A stretch of 45,732 nucleotides of DNA from Oscillospiraceae bacterium (GTDB lineage Bacteria; Bacillota; Clostridia; Oscillospirales; CAG-272), in contig SVTW01000012.1 in NCBI GenBank assembly GCA_015063585.1, forward strand, positions 1 to 45,732, in the 5' to 3' direction. A program made the translations under genes and the position numbers. Shown piece after piece: positions 1-8,259 of the stretch (positions within the stretch are counted from its first letter, which is position 1; each line of letters begins with the position of its first letter). The notes beneath the pieces were generated by a model. It was given only the letters and a program-made list of their open reading frames with translations, was not told the origin of the DNA and searched no databases.

Positions 1-84
1 TGCAGACTACGAGTTTGATAGGTCGGAGGTGTAAGCGCAGTAATGCGTTTAGCTGACCGATACTAATAGACCGAGGGCTTGAAC
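1..84 (+). rRNA. 23S ribosomal RNA, 3' end (partial)
   Basis: The first ~84 bases match the conserved 3' terminus of bacterial 23S rRNA, including GCTGACCGATACTAATAGAC followed by CGAGGGCTTGA. The 5' part lies outside the window. No 5S rRNA follows before the terminator at 188, so the operon either lacks 5S here or has it elsewhere. The exact 3' end is estimated by similarity. Confidence 0.93.
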
Positions 85-187
85 TTCTATGTTCAAGATA
101 TTCTTACAATTTATGAGTTTCGCTTAATTCATCCTCGATTCTTTTATTCGATTTTCTATGGACGTAAAAAGGTTGTAGCCTTAAAAG

Positions 188-217
188 AGACGCAAACATG
201 AATTTGCGTCTTTTTTT
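188..217 (+). terminator. rRNA operon intrinsic terminator
   Basis: AGACGCAAA and TTTGCGTCT form a 9-bp perfect stem with a 6-nt loop, followed directly by a run of T. It closes the rRNA transcript about 100 bases after the 23S end. The ~100 bases in between are AT-rich and show no 5S or tRNA. Confidence 0.88.
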
Positions 218-228
218 ATTTAAAATTC

Positions 229-257
229 TTGCTTTTTGTCTTTTCCTATGTTATAAT
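229..257 (+). promoter_or_regulatory. sigma-A promoter for the small membrane protein
   Basis: TTGCTT (229-234), a 17-base spacer and a perfect TATAAT (252-257) lie about 55 bases before the start codon at 311. Confidence 0.7.
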
Positions 258-310
258 GATTTTGCGGAATGTGTTTTTTGCGTGCAAGCATTATAGGAAT
301 GGGGGGCAAA

Positions 311-667
311 ATGGCTTTGAAAACAACTAAGAATGGCTCTGAACAGCCTAAGCAGAGACTTTTTTTTCGACGAACCTTAAAAGGGGTATATTTAGACTTC
401 TTGGGTACAGGAATCATGTTTACGATGCTAAATTTTTTGGGGTGGTGGGCAAGAAGGCGCGCCACTGCAGGTTCAACACTCGCATTTTCTCCCATGGTTT
501 TTTGGGGGATTTTTATGTTGGGAGTGTCAATTATTGCCTACTGCGTTAACTATTCCATTATCGTGAAAGAAGGTCGAATCAGAGCGAAATTTAAAACATT
601 TATCTTGGGATTTTTGATGAATACTATGATTTTTGTTTTAAATCTGCTATTGTGGATACTACTTTGA
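311..667 (+). CDS. small membrane protein, unknown function
   Basis: 118 residues from the ATG at 311. I chose this start because GGGGGG (301-306) sits four bases upstream; in-frame starts at 269 and 299 lack a comparable site. The N-terminal ~25 residues are basic (KTTKNG, KQRLFFRR). Three hydrophobic segments follow, roughly residues 30-48, 60-82 and 99-118, with a basic loop (GRIRAKFK) before the last, so it is probably an integral membrane protein with three helices. I recognise no family. It is a single gene between the rRNA terminator and a structured-RNA-like repeat, with its own promoter at 229. The gene is AT-rich compared with most of the window, as are its two downstream neighbours, which suggests a recently acquired or poorly conserved patch. 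Confidence 0.68.
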   Translation: MALKTTKNGSEQPKQRLFFRRTLKGVYLDFLGTGIMFTMLNFLGWWARRRATAGSTLAFSPMVFWGIFMLGVSIIAYCVNYSIIVKEGRIRAKFKTFILGFLMNTMIFVLNLLLWILL

Positions 668-701
668 TGATCTTTTGTGAGAACCGTTCGTGATAGTACG
701 C

Positions 702-901
702 CGCCTCTTGCCCGAGAAATCGGGTGGGGGCATGCACCCGGGCAGGGGCATCTAACTAGATTCCCCTGCGAACCCCAACGCGCACAATCCTCAAGATTCG
801 CCCCCACGGGAACACCTCTTGGGGCGAACCATTTATGCGGTCCGGCGGTGCATCCGTCGGGTTGACTACATCATTACGAAACCAATTCAAATTGGAAATA
901 T
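702..901 (+). ncRNA. structured-RNA-like repeat, copy 1
   Basis: About 200 bases here recur at 1998-2196 with strong conservation, highest in the 3' two thirds. Complementary segments seen by eye: TGCCC (709-713) with GGGCA (728-732); CGGGTG (721-726) with CACCCG (735-740), which crosses the first pairing as in an H-type pseudoknot; GCAGGGG (742-748) with CCCCTGC (763-769), extended by ATCT/AGAT; TTCGCCCC (797-804) with GGGGCGAA (821-828); CCGGCGG (842-848) with CCGTCGG (854-860). The element ends with a small CCAATT/AATTGG hairpin (881-894). Where the copies differ, several changes keep the pairing. No long reading frame is conserved. The family is not identified; the clostridial/actinobacterial raiA motif is one candidate by size and complexity only. 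The strand is inferred from the downstream genes. Confidence 0.6.
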
Positions 902-987
902 ACTATTATTTGGAATGACTCTTAATATAGGTATTGACTGGGAATATTTTTTCGCTCAACAGGGGTGGCTTGATTAAGGAAGGTAAT

Positions 988-1362
988 ATGAAAAAGAAAT
1001 TTATTATTTGTCTTATTCTTGTTTGTGTTGTTGCAGGCGTCGTAGCTATGATTGCTTACTTGATTCCGAAGTTTAGTCAAGCAAATGATGACGATTGGTA
1101 CCTTTCGGAGATAAATGAGATTGTAACAGAGTATATCAAAAAAGGTGATTTTCCAGATGGAAGAATCCGAGTATACAGATATGTATATGATGATTATGAT
1201 AAGGAAATCTCAATACGAAACCAATCGAGTGCCGAAAAAGAATATCCATTCACAAAGATGCAGGTGTATGTTGAAATAGGTACCCGAGATTATATTTTTT
1301 ATATCACAAAATCTGAGTCAGGGGTTTTGAAGGTTACAAAACATGAGTATTATAAAGGTTAA
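988..1362 (+). CDS. small membrane-anchored extracellular protein, unknown
   Basis: 124 residues from the ATG at 988, chosen because AAGGAAGG (976-983) is well spaced before it and the protein then starts with a basic MKKK followed by one hydrophobic helix (about residues 5-28). An upstream ATG at 934 lacks a clear ribosome site. The rest is polar and tyrosine-rich (YRYVYDDYDKE, VYVEIGTRDYIFYITKSESG), consistent with a small beta-rich domain outside the cell held by an uncleaved signal anchor. No catalytic motif or family was recognised. It lies between the two structured-RNA-like repeats, 47 bases before a lipoprotein gene on the same strand, and the two are probably co-transcribed. Confidence 0.68.
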   Translation: MKKKFIICLILVCVVAGVVAMIAYLIPKFSQANDDDWYLSEINEIVTEYIKKGDFPDGRIRVYRYVYDDYDKEISIRNQSSAEKEYPFTKMQVYVEIGTRDYIFYITKSESGVLKVTKHEYYKG

Positions 1363-1409
1363 TCTGTGTAAAAGCTGTTGATAAGGGACTTTGTAAAGGA
1401 GCTTGGAAT

Positions 1410-1994
1410 ATGAGAAAATCTATTTGCTTTTTGGCGGTCTTTCTGTTATTAAATGTTTGTTTTTTGTTTTCGTCTTGTACCTATACGGTTTTCGAAGACG
1501 GGATAGAAAACTTCAGCCGAGAAGACTCGGAAACAGGCTTAACAAGATTTTTAATTCCCAATGATTTTTTGAACCTTTTCCCCTATCTTGACGGAGATTA
1601 CAGTTATTTCGATGAATTGTCTTATTCAGGTGCATATGAAACTGCTTTAATCTACATGAAATATGAGGAAGATGCTTATGAGAGTGCTAAGGCATACGCG
1701 CTGGAGAACATGAGATTTATCGAAAATACAGAGGAAATATACAACGGCTATGTATTTCAGCAAAGGGAATTACCATCTGATATGCAACAAGAAACGAGGT
1801 GCTTTTTTGCTTATTCAGACGAACAAAGGATTTTGTTAGCCGTAGGAACGCATATTACAGTGCCGGAGGGGTATACCTATACCTCTATAGAAACTTTTCT
1901 TGATACCTATTTTTCCTTCTACAATTTTGAGGAAGGAAGAATAGAGCGCGAAACGAAAACAGAATCGCAATTGGTAGAAAGTTTAACCCAATAG
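1410..1994 (+). CDS. putative lipoprotein, unknown function
   Basis: 194 residues. AAAGGAG (1395-1401) precedes the ATG. The N-terminus is a lipoprotein signal: basic MRK, a hydrophobic core (FLAVFLLLNVCFLF), then a lipobox-like FSSC with the cysteine at about residue 23, predicting lipid attachment on the outer face of the membrane. The mature part is acidic and aromatic-rich (LDGDYSYFDELSYSG), with no recognised domain. It forms a likely operon with the anchored protein at 988. Its stop codon lies only a few bases before the second copy of the structured-RNA-like repeat. Like its neighbour it is AT-rich relative to the rest of the window. Confidence 0.72.
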   Translation: MRKSICFLAVFLLLNVCFLFSSCTYTVFEDGIENFSREDSETGLTRFLIPNDFLNLFPYLDGDYSYFDELSYSGAYETALIYMKYEEDAYESAKAYALENMRFIENTEEIYNGYVFQQRELPSDMQQETRCFFAYSDEQRILLAVGTHITVPEGYTYTSIETFLDTYFSFYNFEEGRIERETKTESQLVESLTQ

Positions 1995-1997
1995 GAA

Positions 1998-2196
1998 TTC
2001 CCCCCGCCAAATTTCGGGTGGGCGGCACCCGAGCAGGGGAGTCTAAAAAAGATCCCCCTGCGAAACCCCAACGCGCACAAGCCTCAAGATTCGCCCCCAC
2101 GGGAACACCTCTTGGGGCGAACCATTTATGCGGTCCGGCGGTGCATCCGTCGGGTTGACGACACCATTATGAAACCAATTCAAATTGGAAATATAA
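1998..2196 (+). ncRNA. structured-RNA-like repeat, copy 2
   Basis: Second copy of the element at 702-901. It begins almost at the stop codon of the lipoprotein gene and ends ~30 bases before the rubrerythrin start. Pairings: CCGCC (2004-2008) with GGCGG (2021-2025), replacing TGCCC/GGGCA of copy 1; CGGGTG (2015-2020) with CACCCG (2026-2031); GCAGGGG (2033-2039) with CCCCTGC (2055-2061). The 3' hairpins are unchanged. The shared sequence ends at ...TTGGAAATATA in both copies. Three base pairs of the first stem are exchanged between copies with pairing kept, which favours a functional RNA over a neutral duplication. Confidence 0.6.
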
Positions 2197-2224
2197 ATTC
2201 TATAATAAAAAGGAGTTTTGAAAC

Positions 2225-2884
2225 ATGAAACAGTACAAATGCAAGCTTTGCAAAGCGGTTTTTGAGGTTGAGGACGGTGCAGAGGCGATCTGCCCGATCT
2301 GCAAGGCAAAGGGCGATAAGCTCGAGCTGATCGGAGAGTCTGCTCCCAAGACCAAGTATGCCGGCACGCAGACCGAGAAGAATCTCGAGGCTGCTTTTGC
2401 GGGTGAATCGCAGGCAAGAAATAAGTATACTTATTTTGCGTCGGTTGCAAAAAAAGAAGGTTATGAGCAGATCGCGGCTCTGTTCCTGAAAACCGCTGAC
2501 AACGAGAAAGAGCATGCTAAGATGTGGTTCAAGGAATTGAAGGGAATCGGTGACACCGCGCAGAATCTTGCGCATGCCGCTGACGGCGAGAACTATGAGT
2601 GGACCGATATGTACGACGGTTTTGCAAAGACTGCCGACGAGGAAGGCTTCCACGAGCTTGCTGAAAAGTTCAGACTTGTTGCTACGATCGAGCGCCATCA
2701 CGAGGAGCGTTATCGCGCGCTTTTGAAGAATGTGGAGACCGCTGCGGTCTTTGCAAAGAGCGACGTGAAGGTTTGGGAGTGCAGAAATTGCGGTCATATC
2801 GTGGTTGGCACCAATGCTCCCGAGGTTTGTCCCACTTGCGCGCATCCTCAGAGCTATTTTGAGGTTCATGCCGAGAATTACTAA
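2225..2884 (+). CDS. rbr: rubrerythrin with rubredoxin-like sites at both ends
   Basis: 219 residues; AAAAAGGAG lies upstream of the ATG. Rubrerythrins reduce hydrogen peroxide in the cytoplasm of anaerobes using a diiron centre fed by a rubredoxin-type iron site. Seen here: an N-terminal CxxC pair (C6, C9, C23, C26), a central four-helix diiron domain with [29 protein letters not shown] and IERHHEERY supplying the Glu and His ligands, and a second CxxC pair at the C-terminus (C186, C189, C202, C205). Classical rubrerythrins carry only the C-terminal site and reverse rubrerythrins only the N-terminal one, so this copy combines both. The FNT channel gene starts 24 bases later and is probably co-transcribed. 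The leader contains structured-RNA-like repeat copy 2. A TATAAT lies at 2201-2206, but its -35 box is weak. Confidence 0.95.
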   Translation: MKQYKCKLCKAVFEVEDGAEAICPICKAKGDKLELIGESAPKTKYAGTQTEKNLEAAFAGESQARNKYTYFASVAKKEGYEQIAALFLKTADNEKEHAKMWFKELKGIGDTAQNLAHAADGENYEWTDMYDGFAKTADEEGFHELAEKFRLVATIERHHEERYRALLKNVETAAVFAKSDVKVWECRNCGHIVVGTNAPEVCPTCAHPQSYFEVHAENY

Positions 2885-2908
2885 TTGGATATTATAGGAA
2901 GTTTTAAA

Positions 2909-3556
2909 ATGAATTTTTATGAGCAGTCAATAAAAACGGTCATTCTTTCCATCGCGGCGGGCTTTTGCATCGGCGTGGGTGGCATTGTATTTTTGGCACA
3001 GAGCAACAAGATCGCAGGGGCGTTCCTTTTTGCGGTTGGTCTTTTGACCATTTTGGTGTTCCGCTTCAACCTTTTTACGGGTATGGTGGGATACGTATTG
3101 GAAAATCTGATGGAGAAAAAGTGGAGCTATCTGCTTACGGTCTTGTTGGTTTGGATCGGTAATTTTGCAGGAACCGCGCTTGCTTCTCTGCTTGTGGGCT
3201 TGACCCGCCTCGGTGACGGCTTGGCAGCGGCTTGTGAGGGCATTGTGCAAACAAAGCTGAATGATAGCTGGTATAGTCTGCTGCTCTTGGGCGTTTTCTG
3301 CGGTATGCTGATGTTTATCGCGGTGGATACCTTTAAAAAGCGTATCGGCGAGAAGGATTTTCTCTGCGTGGTGGCGGTTTTCATGGGCGTTATGGTCTTT
3401 ATCTTGGCAGGCTTTGAGCATAGCATTGCCGATATGTTCTATTTTTGCCTCACGGGAACAGTAGGAAAAGCGATTCCCGCGCTTCTTTGGATCACGCTCG
3501 GAAACGCGATCGGTGGAAATTTGATTCCTCTTTTTCAAAAATTAACGCAGTCATAA
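2909..3556 (+). CDS. formate/nitrite transporter (FNT) family channel
   Basis: 215 residues from the ATG at 2909, preceded by AGGAAG (2896-2901). A TTG at 2885 directly after the rubrerythrin stop is a weaker alternative. FNT proteins are pentameric membrane channels for small monovalent anions such as formate, nitrite, lactate or hydrosulfide. Family signs are the N-terminal AGFCIGVGGIVFLA segment, FNLFTGMVG in the place of the conserved LELFTG loop, and GNAIGGNLI in the last helix. Six membrane helices can be drawn. The protein is shorter than the usual 250-280 residues because the termini are trimmed. The substrate cannot be read from sequence; pairing with rubrerythrin hints at an anaerobic or redox role but does not prove one. 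Confidence 0.88.
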   Translation: MNFYEQSIKTVILSIAAGFCIGVGGIVFLAQSNKIAGAFLFAVGLLTILVFRFNLFTGMVGYVLENLMEKKWSYLLTVLLVWIGNFAGTALASLLVGLTRLGDGLAAACEGIVQTKLNDSWYSLLLLGVFCGMLMFIAVDTFKKRIGEKDFLCVVAVFMGVMVFILAGFEHSIADMFYFCLTGTVGKAIPALLWITLGNAIGGNLIPLFQKLTQS

Positions 3557-3573
3557 AAAACGGTGACATTATC

Positions 3574-3750
3574 GGAGGCTGCGTCATTGGCGCAGCCTCT
3601 GCTCAAAAAAGCCGACGGTAGGCTTTTTTGTAGCGCGGAATTTGCGGTTTTCGACTGCAAAGCAGTCGAAAATTGCGGTGTTTAGCCGCAAAGAAAAAAC
3701 GTCGGGGGTGAGTACCAAATGCATTTTTGCATTTGACTCACCCCCTTTGT
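3574..3750 (+). repeat. hairpin-rich interspersed element, copy A
   Basis: About 177 bases made of consecutive hairpins: GGCTGCG/CGCAGCC; AAAAAAGCC/GGCTTTTTT, a terminator readable in both directions; TTTTCGACTGC/GCAGTCGAAAA; TTGCGG/CCGCAA; and GGGGGTGAGT/ACTCACCCCC enclosing AAATGCA/TGCATTT. It lies between the convergent FNT and TIR genes and recurs at 22667, 27220 and 45631. Any short reading frame across it is a by-product of the repeat. Confidence 0.93.
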
Positions 3751-3778
3751 ATGGATCAAATAGGGCTTTTGCCTGTTT

Positions 3779-5845
3779 TTATTTTCTGATATATACCATC
3801 AAGTCGTTAAAATGCTTGCTTTGGAGTTCGGTGGGCGGAACGCAGACGGACGGATCCTCCAGCGGGATCGGTTCGATGCATTCAATGCCTTTGTTTTCCA
3901 ATGCGTAGCGCCATTCATATTCCACCCATTTCGATTCCTTTGCATGGTGTGACCAGCAGAGGAAGAGAATGTCGCAATCGAAAATGCGATGCCGAAGCTG
4001 CGTCTCCCAATCCTCCCCGCTGCGCAGACTCTCCACATCAAAGAAGATCTGGAGATCGGGGCGGGCTTTTTTGAGTCCTTGCACGATGCAGGAGACCGCA
4101 TTGCGGTCGGGGCTTGCATAGGATACGAATGCCGAGAGAATGTCGTGCCGTTCCACGCGGATCGGTTCGGGCTCACCCTCACATTTCGCAAAGAATTTCA
4201 AGCGCGTTGCAAGGGCTCCGTTGAAATAGATCTGCGCGGTGAACAGGACCTGACGGCGGGAAAGATCCTCGGGAATGTAAACGTCAAATTCGAAATTCTG
4301 ATGTTTTCCGTACCAGATCGCTTCGGCTACGTTATCGGAGATCTCTGCCTCGGGGGAGGAGAGCACGACCTTGACCTTGGTTTTGGTTTCTACGTCAAAG
4401 ATACCCGAGGTGGTTTTCTTGGCCTTTCCGTCAATCTCAGCCATTGCTTCCTCCACCGCGTGTTGGAATGCCTCCTCAAACATCACGATCTGCAAAATCG
4501 AGTATTCACCGCGACGCATGGTCTCACTGTAAACCGCGGAGAACTGCACCTGCCGCACATCGGGGCGGGGAGTTGACTCGCGTTTCAGCGCGCTTTCTTC
4601 TGCCATCATTTGACAGCGTCGCTCAAACTCCTGCTGCGCGGCAGAGGAGGAGGTCATGGAGGCTCCTTTGGAATAGGAGATCGCCGAGCGTTCGTCTTTC
4701 TGCGGCTTGTCCTGTTCCTCGGTCAAGAAATCGTCGTCCAAATTGGTTCGCGCACTGGAAACCGTACCGTCATCGCTGCTATCGCTATTCCAATCGTCAA
4801 AGAGCTCGGAGGGGTCGAGGCGCGCATGGGAAATGCCCCGGGTCTCATTGCTGCTACTGCTCCAATCGTCAAAGAGCTCGGAGGGATCGATGCGCGATTT
4901 GACAGAAGCTTCCTCGTCCTCGTCGTCGGAGAGGTCGCTATCCCAATCGTCAAAGAGCTCGGAGGGATCGATGCGTGATTTGACGGAGCCCTCCTCGTCG
5001 TCCTCATCGTTTTCCAAGTCTTGTAAAATGCTGTTCAGCAGATCGTTAAATCCCACGTCGAAGTCATCGTTGTTCTCCTCGCCCTCATCGGGTTGATCGG
5101 GAAGTCCGAACAGGAGCGTGCGTGTGAGAATCTCGCCAAAGAATGCATCAAACAGTTCCATGCCCTCGTCGTCGGTGTGCAGATCCTCCGCCTCGATCGA
5201 GCCCAGCTCTTTGAAGCGTTCGATCAGAATTTCCAGCATTTCGTTCTTTTCGTCGCTGTCGGATTCTTGCATGATAACGTTGAACGAGTAACCCACCTGC
5301 AAGAAATACGAGTAAAGCTCTGCGGGAGAGAGGCGGTCGATCGGTGCCGGTTCCGTAAAATCGGGAATGGGCTTATTGTTGAGGATATCCGCAATGGTTT
5401 GCAGGAAAAGGGGCATCAGGGCAGCGGTCTGCTCGGCGGATATGGCAGGCACCTGATAGTAGAAATCGGAGAAGAGCTCCACGATTGCCTGTGGGGGCAG
5501 ACCTCTTGTGGAAACGGGGATCACGTACAAGCTTTTTTCACAGCCGCGGCTTTTTTTCAGAGAATCCACCATTGCACCAAACATGGCGGCGCGTTCGAGA
5601 TTGGTTGTGAAAAGCAACACAATGGAGATGCCGTTCTCATGTCGGGTATTTTCTAAAAAATAGAGAGGTGTGTCGAAGGAAAGATCGTTGGCATAGAGCG
5701 TTGAAACCTCATAGGTCGGTGTATCGTCCATTTCAATCGTGGGCGAGACCAGATCGGAAACGGTTTCCACGCAATCGGCAAACGGATCGGGCGTATTCCC
5801 GAATTCCGAGAGAAATGCCGAAAGATAAATATAATTTTGATTCAT
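3779..5845 (-). CDS. TIR-domain protein with acidic DPSELFDDW repeats
   Basis: 688 residues; GGAGGTACTT precedes the ATG on the minus strand. Residues 1-250 form an unrecognised, probably alpha/beta and helical region. Residues 250-400 are acidic and probably disordered, with three copies of an RIDPSELFDDW-type motif (291-301, 318-328, 342-352). Residues 430-560 look like a beta-rich domain (RRGEYSILQIVMF ... FEFDVYIPEDLSRRQVLF). Residues 567-688 are a TIR domain: ILSAFVSYASPDR, then LQIFFDVESLRSGEDWE, CDILFLCWS and SKWVEYEWRYAL, in which E644 occupies the position of the catalytic glutamate of TIR NAD hydrolases. Bacterial TIR proteins act in antiphage NAD depletion or signalling, or as protein scaffolds. 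It is monocistronic with its own promoter, and no sensor or effector partner is visible nearby. The TIR call is strong; the role is open. Confidence 0.85.
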   Translation of the reverse strand: MNQNYIYLSAFLSEFGNTPDPFADCVETVSDLVSPTIEMDDTPTYEVSTLYANDLSFDTPLYFLENTRHENGISIVLLFTTNLERAAMFGAMVDSLKKSRGCEKSLYVIPVSTRGLPPQAIVELFSDFYYQVPAISAEQTAALMPLFLQTIADILNNKPIPDFTEPAPIDRLSPAELYSYFLQVGYSFNVIMQESDSDEKNEMLEILIERFKELGSIEAEDLHTDDEGMELFDAFFGEILTRTLLFGLPDQPDEGEENNDDFDVGFNDLLNSILQDLENDEDDEEGSVKSRIDPSELFDDWDSDLSDDEDEEASVKSRIDPSELFDDWSSSSNETRGISHARLDPSELFDDWNSDSSDDGTVSSARTNLDDDFLTEEQDKPQKDERSAISYSKGASMTSSSAAQQEFERRCQMMAEESALKRESTPRPDVRQVQFSAVYSETMRRGEYSILQIVMFEEAFQHAVEEAMAEIDGKAKKTTSGIFDVETKTKVKVVLSSPEAEISDNVAEAIWYGKHQNFEFDVYIPEDLSRRQVLFTAQIYFNGALATRLKFFAKCEGEPEPIRVERHDILSAFVSYASPDRNAVSCIVQGLKKARPDLQIFFDVESLRSGEDWETQLRHRIFDCDILFLCWSHHAKESKWVEYEWRYALENKGIECIEPIPLEDPSVCVPPTELQSKHFNDLMVYIRK

Positions 5846-5897
5846 AAGTACCTCCTTCTTCGTAGCTCGGTTACATGTTTACAAAAATTACATTCTT

Positions 5898-5927
5898 ATT
5901 ATAGCACATCATGGGCGGGCTTGTCAA
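5898..5927 (-). promoter_or_regulatory. sigma-A promoter for the TIR gene
   Basis: On the minus strand TTGACA (5927-5922), an 18-base spacer and TATAAT (5903-5898) lie ~50 bases before the start codon. Both boxes match the consensus perfectly, so basal expression is probably substantial. Confidence 0.85.
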
Positions 5928-5967
5928 TCAAAAGAAGAAAACAATCCCCTTCGTTTCCATAAAAATG

Positions 5968-5998
5968 TCGGGTGCTTCGTCTTTGGCGAAGCACCCGA
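5968..5998 (-). terminator. terminator after groEL
   Basis: TCGGGTGCTTCG (5968-5979) pairs with CGAAGCACCCGA (5987-5998), a 12-bp stem with a 7-nt loop. On the minus strand it is followed by ACATTTTTA; on the plus strand by TTTTTT. It separates groESL from the TIR gene. Confidence 0.85.
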
Positions 5999-6014
5999 TT
6001 TTTTATACGGTTGA

Positions 6015-7649
<1,635 letters not shown>

Positions 7650-7675
7650 TTATGCCTCCTTAGATTCTGCAATAA

Positions 7676-7966
7676 TTATTCAACGATCGCGAGAATGTCG
7701 TTCTGCTTTACGATGGTGTATTCCACACCGTCCATCTTCACTTCGGTGCCGGCATACTTGCCCGTGATCACCTTATCGCCAACCTTGACCTCCATAGGGA
7801 TCAGCTTGCCGTTGTCATCGCGAGCGCCGGGGCCAACTGCAACGACCTCTGCCACCTGCGGCTTTTCCTGCGCGGATGCGGTGAGGAAAATACCGGTTTT
7901 GGTTTTTTCTTCGGCTTCGATGAGCTTTACAACAACTCGATCGGAAAGCGGTTTAATATTCATCAT
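7676..7966 (-). CDS. groS: co-chaperonin GroES (Hsp10)
   Basis: 96 residues, the usual size. Starts with [20 protein letters not shown] and contains the mobile loop ([19 protein letters not shown]) that contacts GroEL, then VVAVGPG and [16 protein letters not shown]. GroES is the heptameric lid of the GroEL chamber. The first of two consecutive ATGs is taken because AAGGAGG (7980-7974) is seven bases from it. First gene of the groESL operon; its leader holds the CIRCE element. Confidence 0.98.
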   Translation of the reverse strand: MMNIKPLSDRVVVKLIEAEEKTKTGIFLTASAQEKPQVAEVVAVGPGARDDNGKLIPMEVKVGDKVITGKYAGTEVKMDGVEYTIVKQNDILAIVE

Positions 7967-8017
7967 TTGAATGCCTCCTTATTTGTTTGCATGATCGGAA
8001 CGAATGTCCGTGCGGTT

Positions 8018-8044
8018 TTAGCACTCAAAGGGTTGGAGTGCTAA
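8018..8044 (-). promoter_or_regulatory. CIRCE operator (HrcA site)
   Basis: TTAGCACTC, nine bases, GAGTGCTAA: a perfect CIRCE inverted repeat. HrcA repressor binds it to control heat-shock chaperones. It lies ~52 bases upstream of groS and just downstream of the promoter, the standard arrangement. Confidence 0.98.
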
Positions 8045-8055
8045 TTCATGCTATT

Positions 8056-8083
8056 ATTTTATACCTTTTTTGAAAAAAATCAA
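8056..8083 (-). promoter_or_regulatory. probable groESL promoter
   Basis: On the minus strand TTGATT (8083-8078) and TAAAAT (8061-8056) are 16 bases apart; an overlapping TATAAA is an alternative -10. Its place directly before CIRCE fits vegetative sigma control with HrcA repression. The remaining bases up to 8259 show no gene. Confidence 0.6.
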
Positions 8084-8259
8084 GCCTTTTTTCGTATTAT
8101 TCACATTATATTAACAATTTTATTGTTTTTAAAGGGCGTGGGGGTGCTAAATCTCTTTTTTTGATCCGAGAATAGATTTCTTGGCGATTTCATAAAATGA
8201 AGCATAGTTTTTTTGTAATTCGCACGAAAAAAGATTGCGTGCGGTGGAGGGAGGAAATT

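Noticed and set aside
3642..3908. Open frame of 88 codons across hairpin element copy A (similar ones at 22512-22775 and 27233-27454)
   Set aside because: The frames share a peptide only because the underlying repeat is the same; they run through terminator hairpins and into neighbouring genes on the other strand.
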